64,000 nucleotides of DNA from Moniliophthora roreri. Lineage: Eukaryota; Basidiomycota; Agaricomycetes; Agaricales; Marasmiaceae. The stretch's first letter is position 1, and the number at the start of each line of letters is the position of its first letter. The DNA lies in NCBI GenBank assembly GCA_001466705.2, contig LATX02000250.1, forward strand, positions 144,237 to 208,236, written 5' to 3'. The notes beneath the pieces were generated by a model, which was not told where the DNA came from, searched no databases, and saw only the letters and a list, made by a program, of their open reading frames with translations. This document shows, in pieces, positions 24,801 through 37,608 of the stretch. The translations under genes and the position numbers were made by a program.

Positions 24801-26964
24801 GTATGTAGCTATATTCATCCAAGGAAGTATTTTCATACTACGACTAGTCATCTGATCGTGTGTTCCCACCAGCGTCCAAATTCTAAGCCTGGATTGTCGT
24901 TTTCTTTACTCGGCTTTCTAGTCCTTGTACAGGACCAGTTGCGCCCAGGCCGTGCGTTCCTTTTTACCCTTTCTGGCGGATTAGTATGTCTGTCGGAACT
25001 GACAAGACAAACGGGGTAAGTGAACCAGTCGAACCATTTAGCATCGGTTCATCGATAGGATGAGTAAGTTTACTATCCCAATTCTCCATCGATGATATAC
25101 TGCTGAGCATCTTCATATCTGAAATTAGCCCATTATCAGATCCGGATCCATCATCGCTACCGTGCGCACACAAGGATCCTCATCGTTCGGAATAATCTCC
25201 CTTTTGGTGGTTTTTTGTTTTTTTGTTCTCGGCTGCTTTCATCGATGGAAACGCACGGGACTGTAAAGAGTCTGTTTACCACCACACTGACACTTGTTCC
25301 GTTCTCGCGTCCTCATTGCCACTTCGCCTTTGACATCTTACGTGACAACAACTTTGTCTTTTGTCTAGCTTTGCGTGCTAGTGTTCCGTAGACCATGCAG
25401 CCATTCAACGCAAAATACGGTACGTCACCGTTGGCATCACTCCAAGAATAGGAAATGAACACTAGACTTGCAACTCTTCCCCATCGTCTGCGTATGCTCC
25501 GAGCCTCAGGCTTTGTATCCCATGATGATATGATATGGTCAAGCGACATCGATACAGACGGGTAACCCGGAATTCCGTAAGTTGAAAGTAAGCAAGCCTA
25601 TCTCTGTTGTGGATTCCATATGCCTCAACCCACATGAACAGCTGCATAGATTTTCGACGATATTCGTATAGCGTGATGTCTTGCACACTTCTGATAATCA
25701 CTTGTTCAGTCGGAAGGAAGTTGAGGAAATGCTTCAACGAGTTATCCTGGGATACTTGGAGGCTCTTTGTCACTGACACCTGTCTACGAAACTTACACTG
25801 TTCTGCGAGATTGGTCCGTTATGATTCCGCTGACGATGATCCCCGGCTTTTCCCCCTCCATTTCTGCCCTGCCAAGCATTTTATCCCGCGGCACGGCTTT
25901 TGGAATCCTGGAGAATGACAGGATATATCAACGATGGACTCACGAATACGTATGTCGGTGTCTCTTTCTCTTCGCCATACTTGAGTGTTCCTGACTCACC
26001 TTCGGCTGGGTTCAGAGCGCGACTACACTTTGGTCTCTCGATCTTGGAATTAACAAAGGGCAAAGCAACTCCCAATATCACGACCCACCTATTTATTACG
26101 TTGAACAAGTGGATCTTTCGTTTCCACGAATGTTCGGCGGTGTTTTATTGCGCCGCTTAGCAACATAAATCTTTCACAACTGTCAATTGCCACATTGCAA
26201 GAGGCGCATCTTCATCTCCGCCATCCCTGGACAATGTTAACCCTTCGACCTTTTTACTAAAGCTTTTTCTCATCAAAGCTCTATACGGCAGGCATGATGT
26301 ACTACACGAGCTGATAAGGTACTTGTTGCTATTGCTGCCCGATCGTATCGACTGACCCCAGACTACTATCCAGACGACGTTAACGTTACTCTCAACCTCG
26401 GGTTCGATAGCTGTTAGGAAAGTTGTGTTTTGATCTTTGATGGTTCGCGCAGTCTGTGAATACTCGTGCTTTACGTCGACGTTCGCGAATGACCACCACA
26501 GGCTTCTATCGCACTCACTACGCGTGAATCTCGGTCTGGAAGAACTGTAAGTACCCATTATCGTAACACCATACTTTTCCTTCAGAATGAATAGGCAATA
26601 AACCGCATAATTGACGACCCATTCCGGAAGCAAGGGACCCACCGGTAAAATGAACGAGCAAACATCTTCACGGTGCCGTCATGTCCGTTCAGTGCTTCTC
26701 TTCTCCATCAGCTGATATGTGTTCCAATGTGGGGTAAACCTCTTCTTTTGAGCCATTCAGATGCCATTCAGGTTCGCGATATACCAATTCTACGTTCTCA
26801 TCCAGCCACTCACTGTGTCTATTTTTTGATTTCTCACAGGAAACGTCACACAGATAGAAGAAGAAGATGCGCCACTTATGTTTGACAGGCTCCCCGAGAA
26901 GCACACAAAGAACCCTCGCGGGAGCTGTCTTTGGAAGAAAACCTTCGAAACCGGTAGCTTGGTA

Positions 26965-26992
26965 TTGTCGATTGTCGATTGTCGATTGTCGA
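26965..26992 (+). repeat. Tandem repeat, 4 x TTGTCGA
   Basis: Four perfect 7-bp units. The open frame at 26878-27516 runs through it, which puts VDCRLSI-type repeats into its translation. That speaks against this frame being a normal gene. Confidence 0.85.
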
Positions 26993-28534
26993 TCGCAAGC
27001 GTCTCTGAACAGTTGACCCTCCTACTTCTGTTGTTTTTCTGTCTTCTATTCTGTCGTCGGTGCGTCAGGCGAGGTCAGGGAATGCCTGAGATACCACCGA
27101 AGCTGGAAGCTCCTACCAAACTCGCTTACCACTCTATCTCGGGTGGCCAATGCAGCCTTCTGATCTTTCTGGACGTGCTGTTGCTCACAGGTGGGCGCCA
27201 GCACTCTTACACATCATACACCTGGCACCGTCGGCCTCATCATCACACGTTTGATCGTCAGTCAGCGATGATGTCTACAGCATCCAGAGTTGATCCTTCG
27301 AGTTGCAAGTCGTACGACTGTCATTTTTCGGATATGCATATCCCTGCTCCTGGGATCCGAATTACCTGCCTCGATGCGAGCGAGAAAAATATCCAGGTTA
27401 TGATCACCTTTCCGTTTGCTCTTGATCACTTCACATCATTTGACCTGCTTTTCGCTAGCGATCGAATTGAATGCTCTACAGCATGTTCATGGCATATGAA
27501 GGACTTTGAACCTTGATCGAGAGAAGGATGATATATGAATGATCTCCTGATTTGCGTCTCCCGTCTAGGGCTTAGTCCAGTTACAATTAAGTTGCATTTG
27601 TGTGGAGCACTCACACGCAAAGAAGTGGAAGCAGGAAGAAGTGAGTACCCTCCAGAATTTTCCCAAAACAAGCGGCTCTAAAAAGTTTTGTACTGAACTA
27701 TCTAACGCCACTTCAGGCGCCCATAGAGAAAAACGTGTTCGACGGATCTCTCGTCCCTGTACACGGTAGTTTGACAATTTGTCCGCTTGATACGGAAACA
27801 CTGATTAGTTTCAAACAGCTCTACTTATTGCATCACCAAGAGATAGACCTGGGCGTGAAAAACAAAAAACCTCGAGGTAAATCGGTAGTATAGGGCCGGT
27901 TGGCCCGGTATCACTCTACCAGATCATATGAACCGTGAACTGTTCATAATCAGCTCGGTTTCCGGGTCTGGAAACGAACAGCAGAGACTCGCCGAGTGGT
28001 TTGTTTTCATCACTTTTGTTCCAGATCAGCACAGCATAACACCCGTCTTTCAGGAACTCTCGAAGTGAAGTTCTGAAGGTTGAAAAAACGACAAGCCGGG
28101 CCGGCGGTAGATCATGTATAGTGTACGTTGAATGACGGTGAAAATGTGAAGGATTCTGAAAGACTTTCAAGTTGGAGAAAATACAAATGGCCGAGGCGAG
28201 GCAAAGATCGGGGAGCAAGGTCTGAGTGAGAATGCCCACCCTTCCCACTCCAATCAAATCTCTAACTCTTAGTTCCGAACGGCCGACACGACGGCCGACA
28301 ACTCAGCTATTCAGTAATCAAAAATTGATTGACGACATGTAAAGACAGGACTCGCATCATGGTAAGACGATACTACATACGCAGAAAGCACAATTGATGG
28401 CAAGTAACCTGGTCCGTGTCCGATGAGAAGGTATCAGTCCACCGTCCAACAAAACTGAATAAAAAAAATGTTCCTCGCAGCAAAAAAAAAAATGCACTAT
28501 CGATTTGGACAAGGCAACATCCAGAAATGGACTT

Positions 28535-29357
28535 TTACAGGGCAGCTGCAACGGCACCAACAGCAGCAACAAGGAGACCCAGGTTGGCACCAATGCTACC
28601 TGCACCGTTGTTACCACCGTTCAAAGGAGTGTTGGTGGGTGCTTCAGAGCCGCTCGAACCAGTGCTGGATGCAGTATTGGAACCGGTACCAGAGGTGTTA
28701 GGACGTGTAGTGCTTGCGGTTTGAGGCGCGCTCGTGGCGGTGCTGGCTCCGGAGGGAGGGTTCGTTCTACAGGACTGTCAGAATTAATCGGAATTTAATG
28801 TACTGGTTACATACGCAGTCACGGACCCAGAAGCAGCGCTTGAAGAAACTGTGTCGCCAACGAAGAAGTTGCCGGTCCTGGCGAATTCATCGTCGATGTT
28901 GGAGACGTTGACAGCCCGAATTACGTATTGGTCGTCTCTACAAGAAGACAGATGGAATGATGAGAAAGGCATGGGAAGAAATAACGTTGACACATGCCTG
29001 GCAAGGACGATGGGCATGAGAATGTCCAATTGCATTAGTGAAGGGTCCACGTTGTTAGCGATGGCAATGTCCTGGAGGAGAGTGGGATGGTGCAACTCCA
29101 ACGTGAAGATACTACAATTTCCCGTCAACATGGTGCGAAACCAACAGACGGTGACACTCACGGGTCAGACTGGACAGCACTCCATGTCAAGGTGATTCTG
29201 CCACCTGAAGTCACATCCGTAGGGGTGTTCAAAGTCAAGGCCTGAACTGCAGAGGCACCAGCAAGAGCAAGGAGACTGAATTTTCCCGGTGAAGATTAGC
29301 GCTAGTCAATCAAGTATTTCAGAGCAAATAAATAACTTACGCGAGTTTGGGGAACAT
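28535..29357 (-). CDS. Ser/Thr-rich GPI-anchored Kre9/Knh-like protein
   Basis: Predicted 199 residues from five exons: 29357-29341, 29275-29162, 29111-28998, 28937-28815, 28766-28535. The signal peptide is MFPKLALLALAGASAVQA, with likely cleavage after residue 18. Next comes the Kre9/Knh-type Ig-like domain, opening LTLNTPTDVTSGGRITLTW and closing DDQYVIRAVNVSN..TGNFFVGD. A Ser/Thr/Gly linker (about 125-180) looks heavily O-glycosylated, and the end is a hydrophobic GPI-attachment tail (GLLVAAVGAVAAAL) behind small residues in GNNGAGS. Such proteins sit on the outer membrane leaflet or in the wall and are tied to beta-glucan assembly in yeast; here that role is inferred. Intron 3 (28997-28938) begins with GC rather than GT; only this keeps the frame. 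A TATA box and C/T-rich leader lie upstream. Confidence 0.9.
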
Positions 29358-29472
29358 TTTTTTTTTCGTTATTGAGAGGGTAAAGAGGCTGGAGGATGGG
29401 GGAGGAGGGAAGAAACAGCGTGGGGAAGGGTTGGTTGGGCACCGAGTGGTAAAAGAACCGTGGGAGCATCAG

Positions 29473-29480
29473 CTTTATAA
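29473..29480 (-). promoter_or_regulatory. Candidate TATA box of the GPI-protein gene
   Basis: TTATAAAG on the minus strand, about 115 nt upstream of the start codon. It is followed by a C/T-rich leader, the usual arrangement for strongly expressed fungal genes. Confidence 0.5.
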
Positions 29481-32400
29481 GCGCTGGTCGAAGCATCACA
29501 CGTGACTGATGCGATCATCTGTTGTCGTCCATGTCATCCTTGGACCTGACTATCTCCGTTCTCCTGATTGCTCTTCAACGATCCATCGACTTTGCTTAAC
29601 ATGTGGATAGATTTTCCGCAAGAAAGTTGTACAACATCAAACTCCCTGGAGCTCACCGGCGTAACCTGTCTCTTGCTGCGCTTCTCTGGGCTTCCACGAA
29701 TTTCCTCTGACTAATACCTGTCGTCAGCGGTCTCGATGATCGAACACTGCCCGATATTCCTATTTCTGGAACCATCGGCGCATGGATCCACCTGTAGACC
29801 ACGCCCAGATGGTACGCAAGCATAGCTGGAAAGCTCTGTAATTCATGCGGCAACGGTCCATTGTGATCGCAGTAACGGTAAAGGGAAATGTAGCTCATTC
29901 CCACACAAGCTCTAGAAGCTAATGCTAATAGTTGCTGGAGCCGCACTAGCGGGTATTATACTCAGACTACATCACTGTCGGGGCGAATTGCCCGTCCGCC
30001 AACTCAATCGATAGTCCCCGAAGCTTCTGTAGATCTATAATTCTCCACACGGAGTCAGCAACCCTGCGAGCAGGTCATTACGGCGGCCATAACTCGTCTG
30101 GAAACTGAGGGTTTGGACATATCCCCGATCAATACTCAGCAAGGAAATAGTGGCTGCTATTCCTGTGCAGCTGACGCTACGACTTTAGCTCTGGAGCTTC
30201 CCAGTCCTGTCGACTGCTTATGAACGTTCCGTTAGGATTGCTCGTTCACATTTAGTGAGGAATACAGCAAAGATTACTCCTTGCCATTTCTGTCTTACTT
30301 GGCGGACTATATCGACTTTCAATGAATTCGTATTGCATACGACTCGGCAAGGGTACTTCTTACGTCTGTGTCTACGAATGCATTATTCTTGTCATCTAAT
30401 TGCAAGTGCCTGCCTGCAGTAGCTCATTTACGGCTCAGCAAGGAATACTTTTGCCCATTTCTGTCTCGCACACTTGATCTACAACATTGACTTGGAAACA
30501 ATTCAGCATTTCGTATGTTTGCCGGTATGCCTTTCACCCAGTTACAAATTCTTGTCTCTTATTACGTCTAGCTCCACCTACAGCTAGAAACTAAAACATT
30601 TACTTCGCGACATTCTGCCATCAGTACCTTGTGACGGGTCTACAAGCGTACCATTTTGGGTATGAAAATGACCTTTCTTCGCCCTGAGGCCGGGCTGCCT
30701 GTAATGTGGGGAACGCAAACCCTTTCTCAAACTTTGAATTTTGATCAACAAGGAGGTGCCCAATTCTTATGTTCCTACAACTTGGCGCTGCCCTATCCGA
30801 AACCGGTTCACCTCTCCATGCGAAAACGGTTGCAAAATAACGTACCAGTCTTTCCTCTTATCATAAAGGTTCGCTGTCACTCGTTTTTGGTTATGAACAT
30901 GACCTTCTATTCATCTTCGTTATTCGGTCGACTTCAGCCAATATAGAATTTCCATCGACTGTATTCAATACGGGTTACCCTGTTCCTGCAGCTTACCAGT
31001 ATGATTCTTGTTTGTCGGAATCTCGCCATTCATCCGTTTTTCCCTGGTCAGAATTATCTTTCCACGTCAGTGAATTGCAAAAGGTCTTGAAGTAACGCGA
31101 TTCTCACTTCTTATATGGCAATACTCATACATTTTTGGCGACAACAATGACCCACACTGACTGCCGTGGAGTGTGAAGTCTCGATATACACGGTGTGGCC
31201 CGGGGCCCACTTCCGAACTGTGGACTGGTGCGCTCTGTCTTCTGTTAAGCTCGCTAAAGAATCAATTCAGTGCTCAATTCTCAAGCTTCAGAATGAAATA
31301 GTGGTGCTATCGAAGGCTCTGGCGTAGTGTGCATTTACTACTCTGGTTTCTTCTCTTCTTGATTTCTGTTCAAGTATACCTCGGAAACTTCTCCATACCG
31401 ACTCTTACCCCACATCCGAAGCGACGAAGCATGTGTCGTCGATCTTTCTCTTCAAATTGGCGTTTTACCCGAAGGCATAATGGGTGTGTGCTACTCTGCC
31501 CTCGTAATACGATGCTCCAGGAGATTCTGATACGCGTCTATTTGTTTCCGAAATGAACCCAGCGCTGAAGCAATCTGTCAATCTTCGCTTCCAGATAGAT
31601 AAGTTCCACGGTCTCGGTTATTCATTCAAAAGCTGGCGGAAGCTGATTATATCAAAATTGCGCGGGATACCCGGTGCCTTGAGATCCAAGTGTTCAATGT
31701 GGTTCAGTTCGTCTCTTGAATCGGCATCCTCCTAGTGGATGAGAACTAGAAGGGGGGGAGGAAACGGTATCACTGGTATAGTCAATGAATGTCTATATTA
31801 TTGATGAATATCACTACTAACACTAAGTGCATGAACTTAATGTCTCATCGAGGATGGAGCGTCTAAGCTCGGAAGCCGATGACTCGAGCTCAAGGCCTCA
31901 GACGGAAGACGAGCAGGATGTATTCGACCATTTCAACTAGGAGTGTTAAAACTTTAAAGTACCAAATTCAGAACATACTGCTCCCGTTCTCAATCTTCCT
32001 GTCTAGTCATCCGAAGCCACCGAAACTACCGAAACCACCTGCAAGAATACCTGTGTCAAGGCTACTTCGAAGGGCTTAAATTAAACTTCATATCAACCGC
32101 CGTATCCCCAAATTTTTGGTTAGCCTAGCCTCGTATTTCCAATTTGGACAGCTCTTATTTTGATTGATGTTCATGCTGCCAGTCACCTCGGAGAATTGAT
32201 CCTCGGCTCAGCATTCAAGGAACTTCGCAATACATAGTGGATCTGCAGGACCTCAATGAGTCTTGGGTAAGTCAGTACTCGTAACTCATATCCGAAATCT
32301 GGCTAGACTCTTCAGGTTCAGCAGGAACAGACTTCCCAAGATCAAAGCTACTGGTACTACTTGTCAACATCCGAGGCTATTCACATATTTCTCTCCGGTC

Positions 32401-35225
32401 TGCTGACGCCGTGTTAACAGCAGGGGGATGCCCTCATGATGGCGAGTGCTGTACTTGTGCTGTACTCCGTTGACCTCAACAAGTGCGTTCCGTGCATCCG
32501 ATGCCGCCGTTGGGAATTCCTGACGTATAGCCCTTATTATTCGTCCAATGAAAGGTCTTCACTTCTCTGCAAGCAACAGCACGCCACGTCGCCATCTCTC
32601 AATGGACGGTGATCTCCTACAAACTGCTATCGGCTCCATTGAATGCCCAATGCCAAGCGCTACGACCTCAAGCAAATCGAGTGTTTGACGATATCCCAAC
32701 TTTCTAAAATAGTGAGTGGATATATCGGCCAAAATACACTTTTTCATACCTCACCTGACTTCTGCTTTCCCTCAGCGTCCCGCAAGTCGTAGTGGAGTAT
32801 TAGAACGACCAAGATCATCAAATGAGAATGACCCTTTTTCTAGCTCGCAATTTTAGGCTCTAAAGCAGTCACTTGAAAGATGATCATCACGGATTCTGTC
32901 GTGACACGCGTGGGTTCGACAGAATGTATTTTTTTCCCTGTGTCATCAACCTTCTAATGTTGGGCGCAGGCCCCCTGAACTCAAATCCAGACTCAAATGA
33001 TGCGACATGGTTTGTACATGCTGGCAGGATTGTTCTTTTCGAGCAGTGTGCAGATCAAAAGAACACGAGATGAGGTTGCAGTTCTCCCTCAAAAGGTAGG
33101 TCTTCACCAAACATCCATGTCATCAGACGGTGGTCATGTTCGACGATGCTGTACGGGATTAATGTGATTTATACTATATTTACAGACATGCGTAGAGCTA
33201 TTCATTCTTCATATCAGGTTCAACTCGTTCTGATTGGGCTCGAATCTTCTCATTCTGACTCGGTGTAGGCTCTCTCTATTGTTGGTTCCTTATATCTTTG
33301 TCATCGGATACAGTTGGTTAGTGATCTCCTTTCCGCTCGTCATCTGAAGGCAACGATGCGATGGTGCGCAGAGTGATATTACACAGAATGGTCAACTCGT
33401 TCGCAATTGACAGGCGTAGGATATGGGTTTTTCCGACTTGCCAGTGTTAACGCCACTGACGGATAAATCACCGACCTCTTGCCGTAGTTAGCGCCTCACT
33501 AGCCCAAATTCAACACCAGATCGGCGTAACCCGGTAGCAACGAGATTTCAAAACAGTATTTTGGATCTTCTCGTATGTTCGGCAAAGAACTTTGGGATGT
33601 CCCTGCCAATACAAACTTCGAAAGGACTCGATCGATAGATGCTACGTTGTCGTCATCCTCCCGTTGAATTACACAGTGGCTGATACCACATACAACACAA
33701 TAAGCACCCGACTGAACTCCTTGCGATGATGCATCACGAGTGCCGAATTCTTGATGCATGTCGAGATGGCCAACAGTCGCCGTACAATCCACGCCCTGGA
33801 GCTGGCAGGTTTTTTGAGTCATGTGGCGTATTGCCGTTGACGAGAATGCTCACTGTTATCTTCGTGCAGAAGCGACACTAAGTGGTGCTGTTTGTGTTAT
33901 ACCTCTGGCATATCGTATGCTTAAGGATCAGCCGTCATGAGCGATTCGGTGGTATTCTGTGCATTTTCGGGATACAATGTGGAAGACTGAATCTTCTCCG
34001 GAAGGCTTAGAGTCGATAATAACTATCATTCAATCCGCAGAATTCTGATTCAATATTTTGAATCTTTTTTTTTTTTTTATTTTTTGATGTGCAACATGCC
34101 GTTAATCATCCCATTGTCAATACTTTCATTTGGGAGACAGATTCCTTATAGATTCAAATGCAAACGTTACCCAAATGTCGCCAATCTCACGGACGTCGGT
34201 ATTTTACCAATAACTGAAGCCTCTTGTTACTATTACTACTCAGTTCCGATGTCACTTGCACGTCCACCAAAATATCCACTATTCATAAGCGATGTAAGCA
34301 GAACTCTACCGTCTTACGCAGAGATAATGACACCCTTCTCAGCCAAGGAGTATTCCCCGATTAAGCGTAGCCGCAATGTACTCGGCAAGTAGGTGCCTTT
34401 ACAGGCCTAGTGCGTTGTCAAATACGTTCCGGAGCACGTCAGGCCAGTTTTTGCATTCCCACACACGGTCAGTCATAACTCATACTCTGGGACGTAGCGA
34501 CCGATAATCCCCCAGTAACGGGAGCTTCGCCGCTTCTGAAGATCATCTTGAATGATTCTGCTCTCCAGGCTCAGGTAGGGGCACTGATCTTCGGGTGTCA
34601 TAGCATCATTGTTCAGTAACTGCGGGGCGCGGTAGGGTCGATAACAAATTCAATCGACCCTGCAGGGTGACGAAGGTGGGTCGGGTCGACTTGGAGCGTC
34701 CGCTATATTGGGATTGTGGGGAAGCGGGTACCGGCACCAGGTTTGTAAATTGTAAGTAGGATCCATACAACGAAATTATCACTTCTGGGGCGTGTAGTCC
34801 AGTTCCGATGTCGTCTGTCTTCAGGTAAGGAAGTACCGTGCCAGTCAGGGCTGTCTCAATAGAAGGAATAATTGATCTCATATGCGCTCAGGAGGATTCT
34901 AGTTAACGGTACTGTTGTCCCACAGCATCGCAGTTCATGCTTGATTGGAGGAGCCAGATAAAACTTATTTTGGGCGCTCATTTTTATCCCACGATAATTC
35001 TCATCATGGATGATGCTATCTCGCTCGCTCGAGAAAACATCTAGACAAGTTCGCTTCATTATCCCAATTTGACGATATAACTGCCTAGTACATCCCGCTA
35101 TACACAGACACTAGGGGAAAAGATTTCCCCGTCACGGTATTTCAACCCCCGTACGCCGCAGTCGCAGTTGCCACTGATTGCAGGAACAGGATATGTTGTG
35201 TTATCGTCATGGGCGCCCTGCCTCG
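29481..35225. other. Gene-free stretch with a decayed tandem duplication
   Basis: 30278-30432 and 30433-30600 look like a diverged duplication. Both begin with a GCCATTTCTGTCT-like block after a CAGCAAGG-like sequence, and both continue through similar AATTC..CATT and TTCTTGTC blocks. A perfect 9-bp inverted repeat lies at 34634-34661 and a T-rich run near 34067-34085. Open frames such as 33499-33822 (minus, 107 codons) are unidentified. Confidence 0.45.
34634..34661. repeat. Inverted repeat AGGGTCGAT / ATCGACCCT
   Basis: Perfect 9-bp arms (34634-34642 and 34653-34661) with a 10-nt loop; a further GGGTCGAC follows at about 34683. Function unknown. Confidence 0.6.
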
Positions 35226-36649
35226 TTAGAGTTTTGCGGGATTCTTCCAGGTGGGCGCTCGTTTCTATCGGACATATAGAACATCAATTGACAGGTCAGT
35301 TCTCTTCTCTCTTCTTTTTGATGATGAATTATTACGAACCTCAGTGAAAGATTGCAGACCCTCCTGAAAGTCCGAGCGGCGAAGACGACAATCGCATTGG
35401 AAGAAGACATAAGTTTATTGTTGATGCCCGAAGGATCAAAGACGAGTGCGGGAAGTAAAAGATGGCAATGAGTCAGTATGACTTTTGTGCGGAGCGTACA
35501 AGGGAAGGGAAGAGATGCACCTTGATGTTCTCCCCATGATAGAGTCTCGTCGTCTCGGGAGCCCATACAGTTTCCCGATATGCACGGTCATGGTCATACT
35601 TTTGTGCAAAAAGTAAACCGAGCTTGGTCGTCTGTACGGAATCGGGGGAGTTAGCACAAATATCTTTTGCGAGGTCTACGGCCGTTGAGACAACATCTGA
35701 TGCGGGAACAACTCGGTTGACGCTGGAGCAGTTGTAATGTGGAGCATTCAGAGGTCTGGACATCGGATAACAGTGCGAAAGACACTCACAAGCCAAACCT
35801 GCTGTACGCGTCTTTTGCTGAAATCGGGTTTCCTAACAAAAGCATTTCCGAAGCCAGCTGTAATTAGTTGTGAGGGCCGAATAAGCGGTTGTCATCAAAT
35901 ATAACTTTTTTCGACTTGTGTACTGACCTGATGTCCAGCGATATGAGCTAGACGAGGGATACCTAGACACAACCCAGACGTCGGCTTTGTCGTAATAGTG
36001 TGGACTGTGGGAAAGAACATACCTCCTGCACCAGCATAAACCCCCCTCTTCACCTCCGGCAACCCAAACTTGGCATCTTCCCCTGCAACCACCAAATCAC
36101 AATTGAGCACAATCTCCGTACCCCCTCCATAAGCACCCCCATTTACAGCAGCAATGATAGGCTTGGTAATCTCTCTTCGTGAAAGGGAGCCGAATCCATG
36201 AGGCATCACCCGGGTTTGTTCGTTCTTCTGACCTGATTGTTGATCTTTGTTCCACCTGCAGTTTGAGAGTTAGCTTCCCCACTAGATACACTGAAGGAGA
36301 TGAAGAACGCACGCTATGAGATCCATTCCCGCACAGAAAGCTCTTCCAGCACCAGTAACTATAACAACCCTAAGCGGAAATGGACCAATTAAGAATCAGC
36401 GCGAAGGTCGGGGAATCGGGGTCGGCGAACCGTAAAAGAAAACAAAAAAAAAAAAAAAACTTACCAAAGTGAAGGTTCCTCATTGAACCAGCCAAGAACG
36501 ACTTGAAGGTCCTTGGCCATTTGGGGAGACATAGCATTGAGGCTTTTGGGACGGTTCAGGGTGAGCAGCATAACATGTTCGGCCGGGAATGAAACGATAA
36601 GTTGGTCTGAATGCGGAGGCGGGGATGGCGATGATGAATTTGTCGTCAT
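35226..36649 (-). CDS. Enoyl-CoA hydratase/isomerase, peroxisomal type
   Basis: Predicted 280 residues from eight exons: 36649-36465, 36369-36313, 36255-36023, 35962-35928, 35857-35790, 35722-35521, 35363-35340, 35264-35226. The crotonase fold is clear: [15 protein letters not shown] (26-40), oxyanion-hole region [13 protein letters not shown] (67-79), then [17 protein letters not shown] and [17 protein letters not shown]. The two glutamates at 128 and 148 are 20 apart, as are the catalytic pair Glu144/Glu164 of rat mitochondrial hydratase, which supports hydratase activity: adding water across 2-enoyl-CoA in fatty-acid beta-oxidation. FGFVNRVVP marks the C-terminal part. The protein ends AKL, a canonical PTS1 peroxisome signal, and has no leader, so peroxisomal location is inferred. 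Intron 6 is long (157 nt). Exact chain length or substrate cannot be told from sequence. Confidence 0.92.
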
Positions 36650-37608
36650 GGATCAGATAAGTAGACAGTTGGACAGAAAAAATGGAATTTGTTTCCCCAG
36701 GATATAAGTAAAGGTGTTGTGGAGTGGAAAGAGTCAACGTTACACGCGTCACCTGCGGCTACTCGTCGTTTAACCGGCTCCCGGTAATCGGTCTCAGCCT
36801 GTCCGACAACACGTGGATGGCTGGTTCTTGTCGTATCATCGTTAGAGAAGCTTCCCAGGTGCATATGGGCTCAGAAGGGAAACTAAGTGTGTAATGGATG
36901 CATGCGAGTATACGAGTTAAGGGAGAGAGAAGGAAAGGAAGAACACTGATGCGCTGGACGTTAGCGTCGGAATCGGAAGCAAATGAGAAAATTTGTATAG
37001 ATGGGGAATGCCTGTTAATTAGTTACTATGGCAAGAAGTTGAGAAGACGACATCCATGATGATGTTATCCATTGCATACCCGAACCGAAAAAAAATTTGC
37101 TGTCCTCCGGGACCCTGCCCTCAGGCTGCGCTGCACTGTTCAGACGTGGCTTATGCTTCAAGATTATTGGCAAAAACAGATACTATGTTCAAGTGTTCAA
37201 GACAAGGACAATAAATGTAAGGCGTACAGTACATGTTGAGGCGAGCTCCGCTCGCGGGCGGCTAATCGTACAAAATTTTCTCGAGCGCTTCAATACCTCT
37301 CCATCAAACCTTCTGTACACTTCTCCCTCCTCCCTCAAACTACGCCGGATGTTGTGTAGGGTATATCGTACAGCACGACGAATCGATTAGGAGATGTAAA
37401 GTGAAACGATGTGATAGCATAGCCGATGATTGATAACAATGGAATGATGAGGAGATGGTGAGCATGTAACAGCAGATGTCGGAATCGGATGTCGGAAAAA
37501 AGGGCACGGGTGTCTGGATCTGGAGGTGGATATCATACAATATGTTAGAGAATCGCGTCGTAGAGCAAGAGTCCAATGAATACGCACGAGGATAGTTAGA
37601 CCTCCCGT
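36650..37608. other. Intergenic between enoyl-CoA hydratase and small Cys-motif gene
   Basis: Holds the hydratase promoter side and the 3' flank of the next gene on the same strand. Open frames are short and overlap each other on both strands; I see no gene. Confidence 0.5.

Larger units (their letters stand above)
20023..28534. other. Long stretch without a recognisable gene
   Basis: Many open frames exist (212 codons at 26878-27516 plus; 161 codons at 26157-26642 minus), but none shows a family motif and I could not chain them. Some fragments look coding-like, for example 20729-21013 plus and 21918-22160 minus. Two microsatellite-like runs are present (21853-21876, 26965-26992). A CCCGGCTTTTCCCCC block near 25842 matches part of the fold-back element at 15.8 kb and may be a fragment of it. 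Confidence 0.45.

Noticed and set aside
26878..27516. Longest plus-strand open frame (212 codons)
   Set aside because: It runs through a 4 x TTGTCGA repeat, shows no domain, and overlaps frames on the other strand; probably a chance frame.
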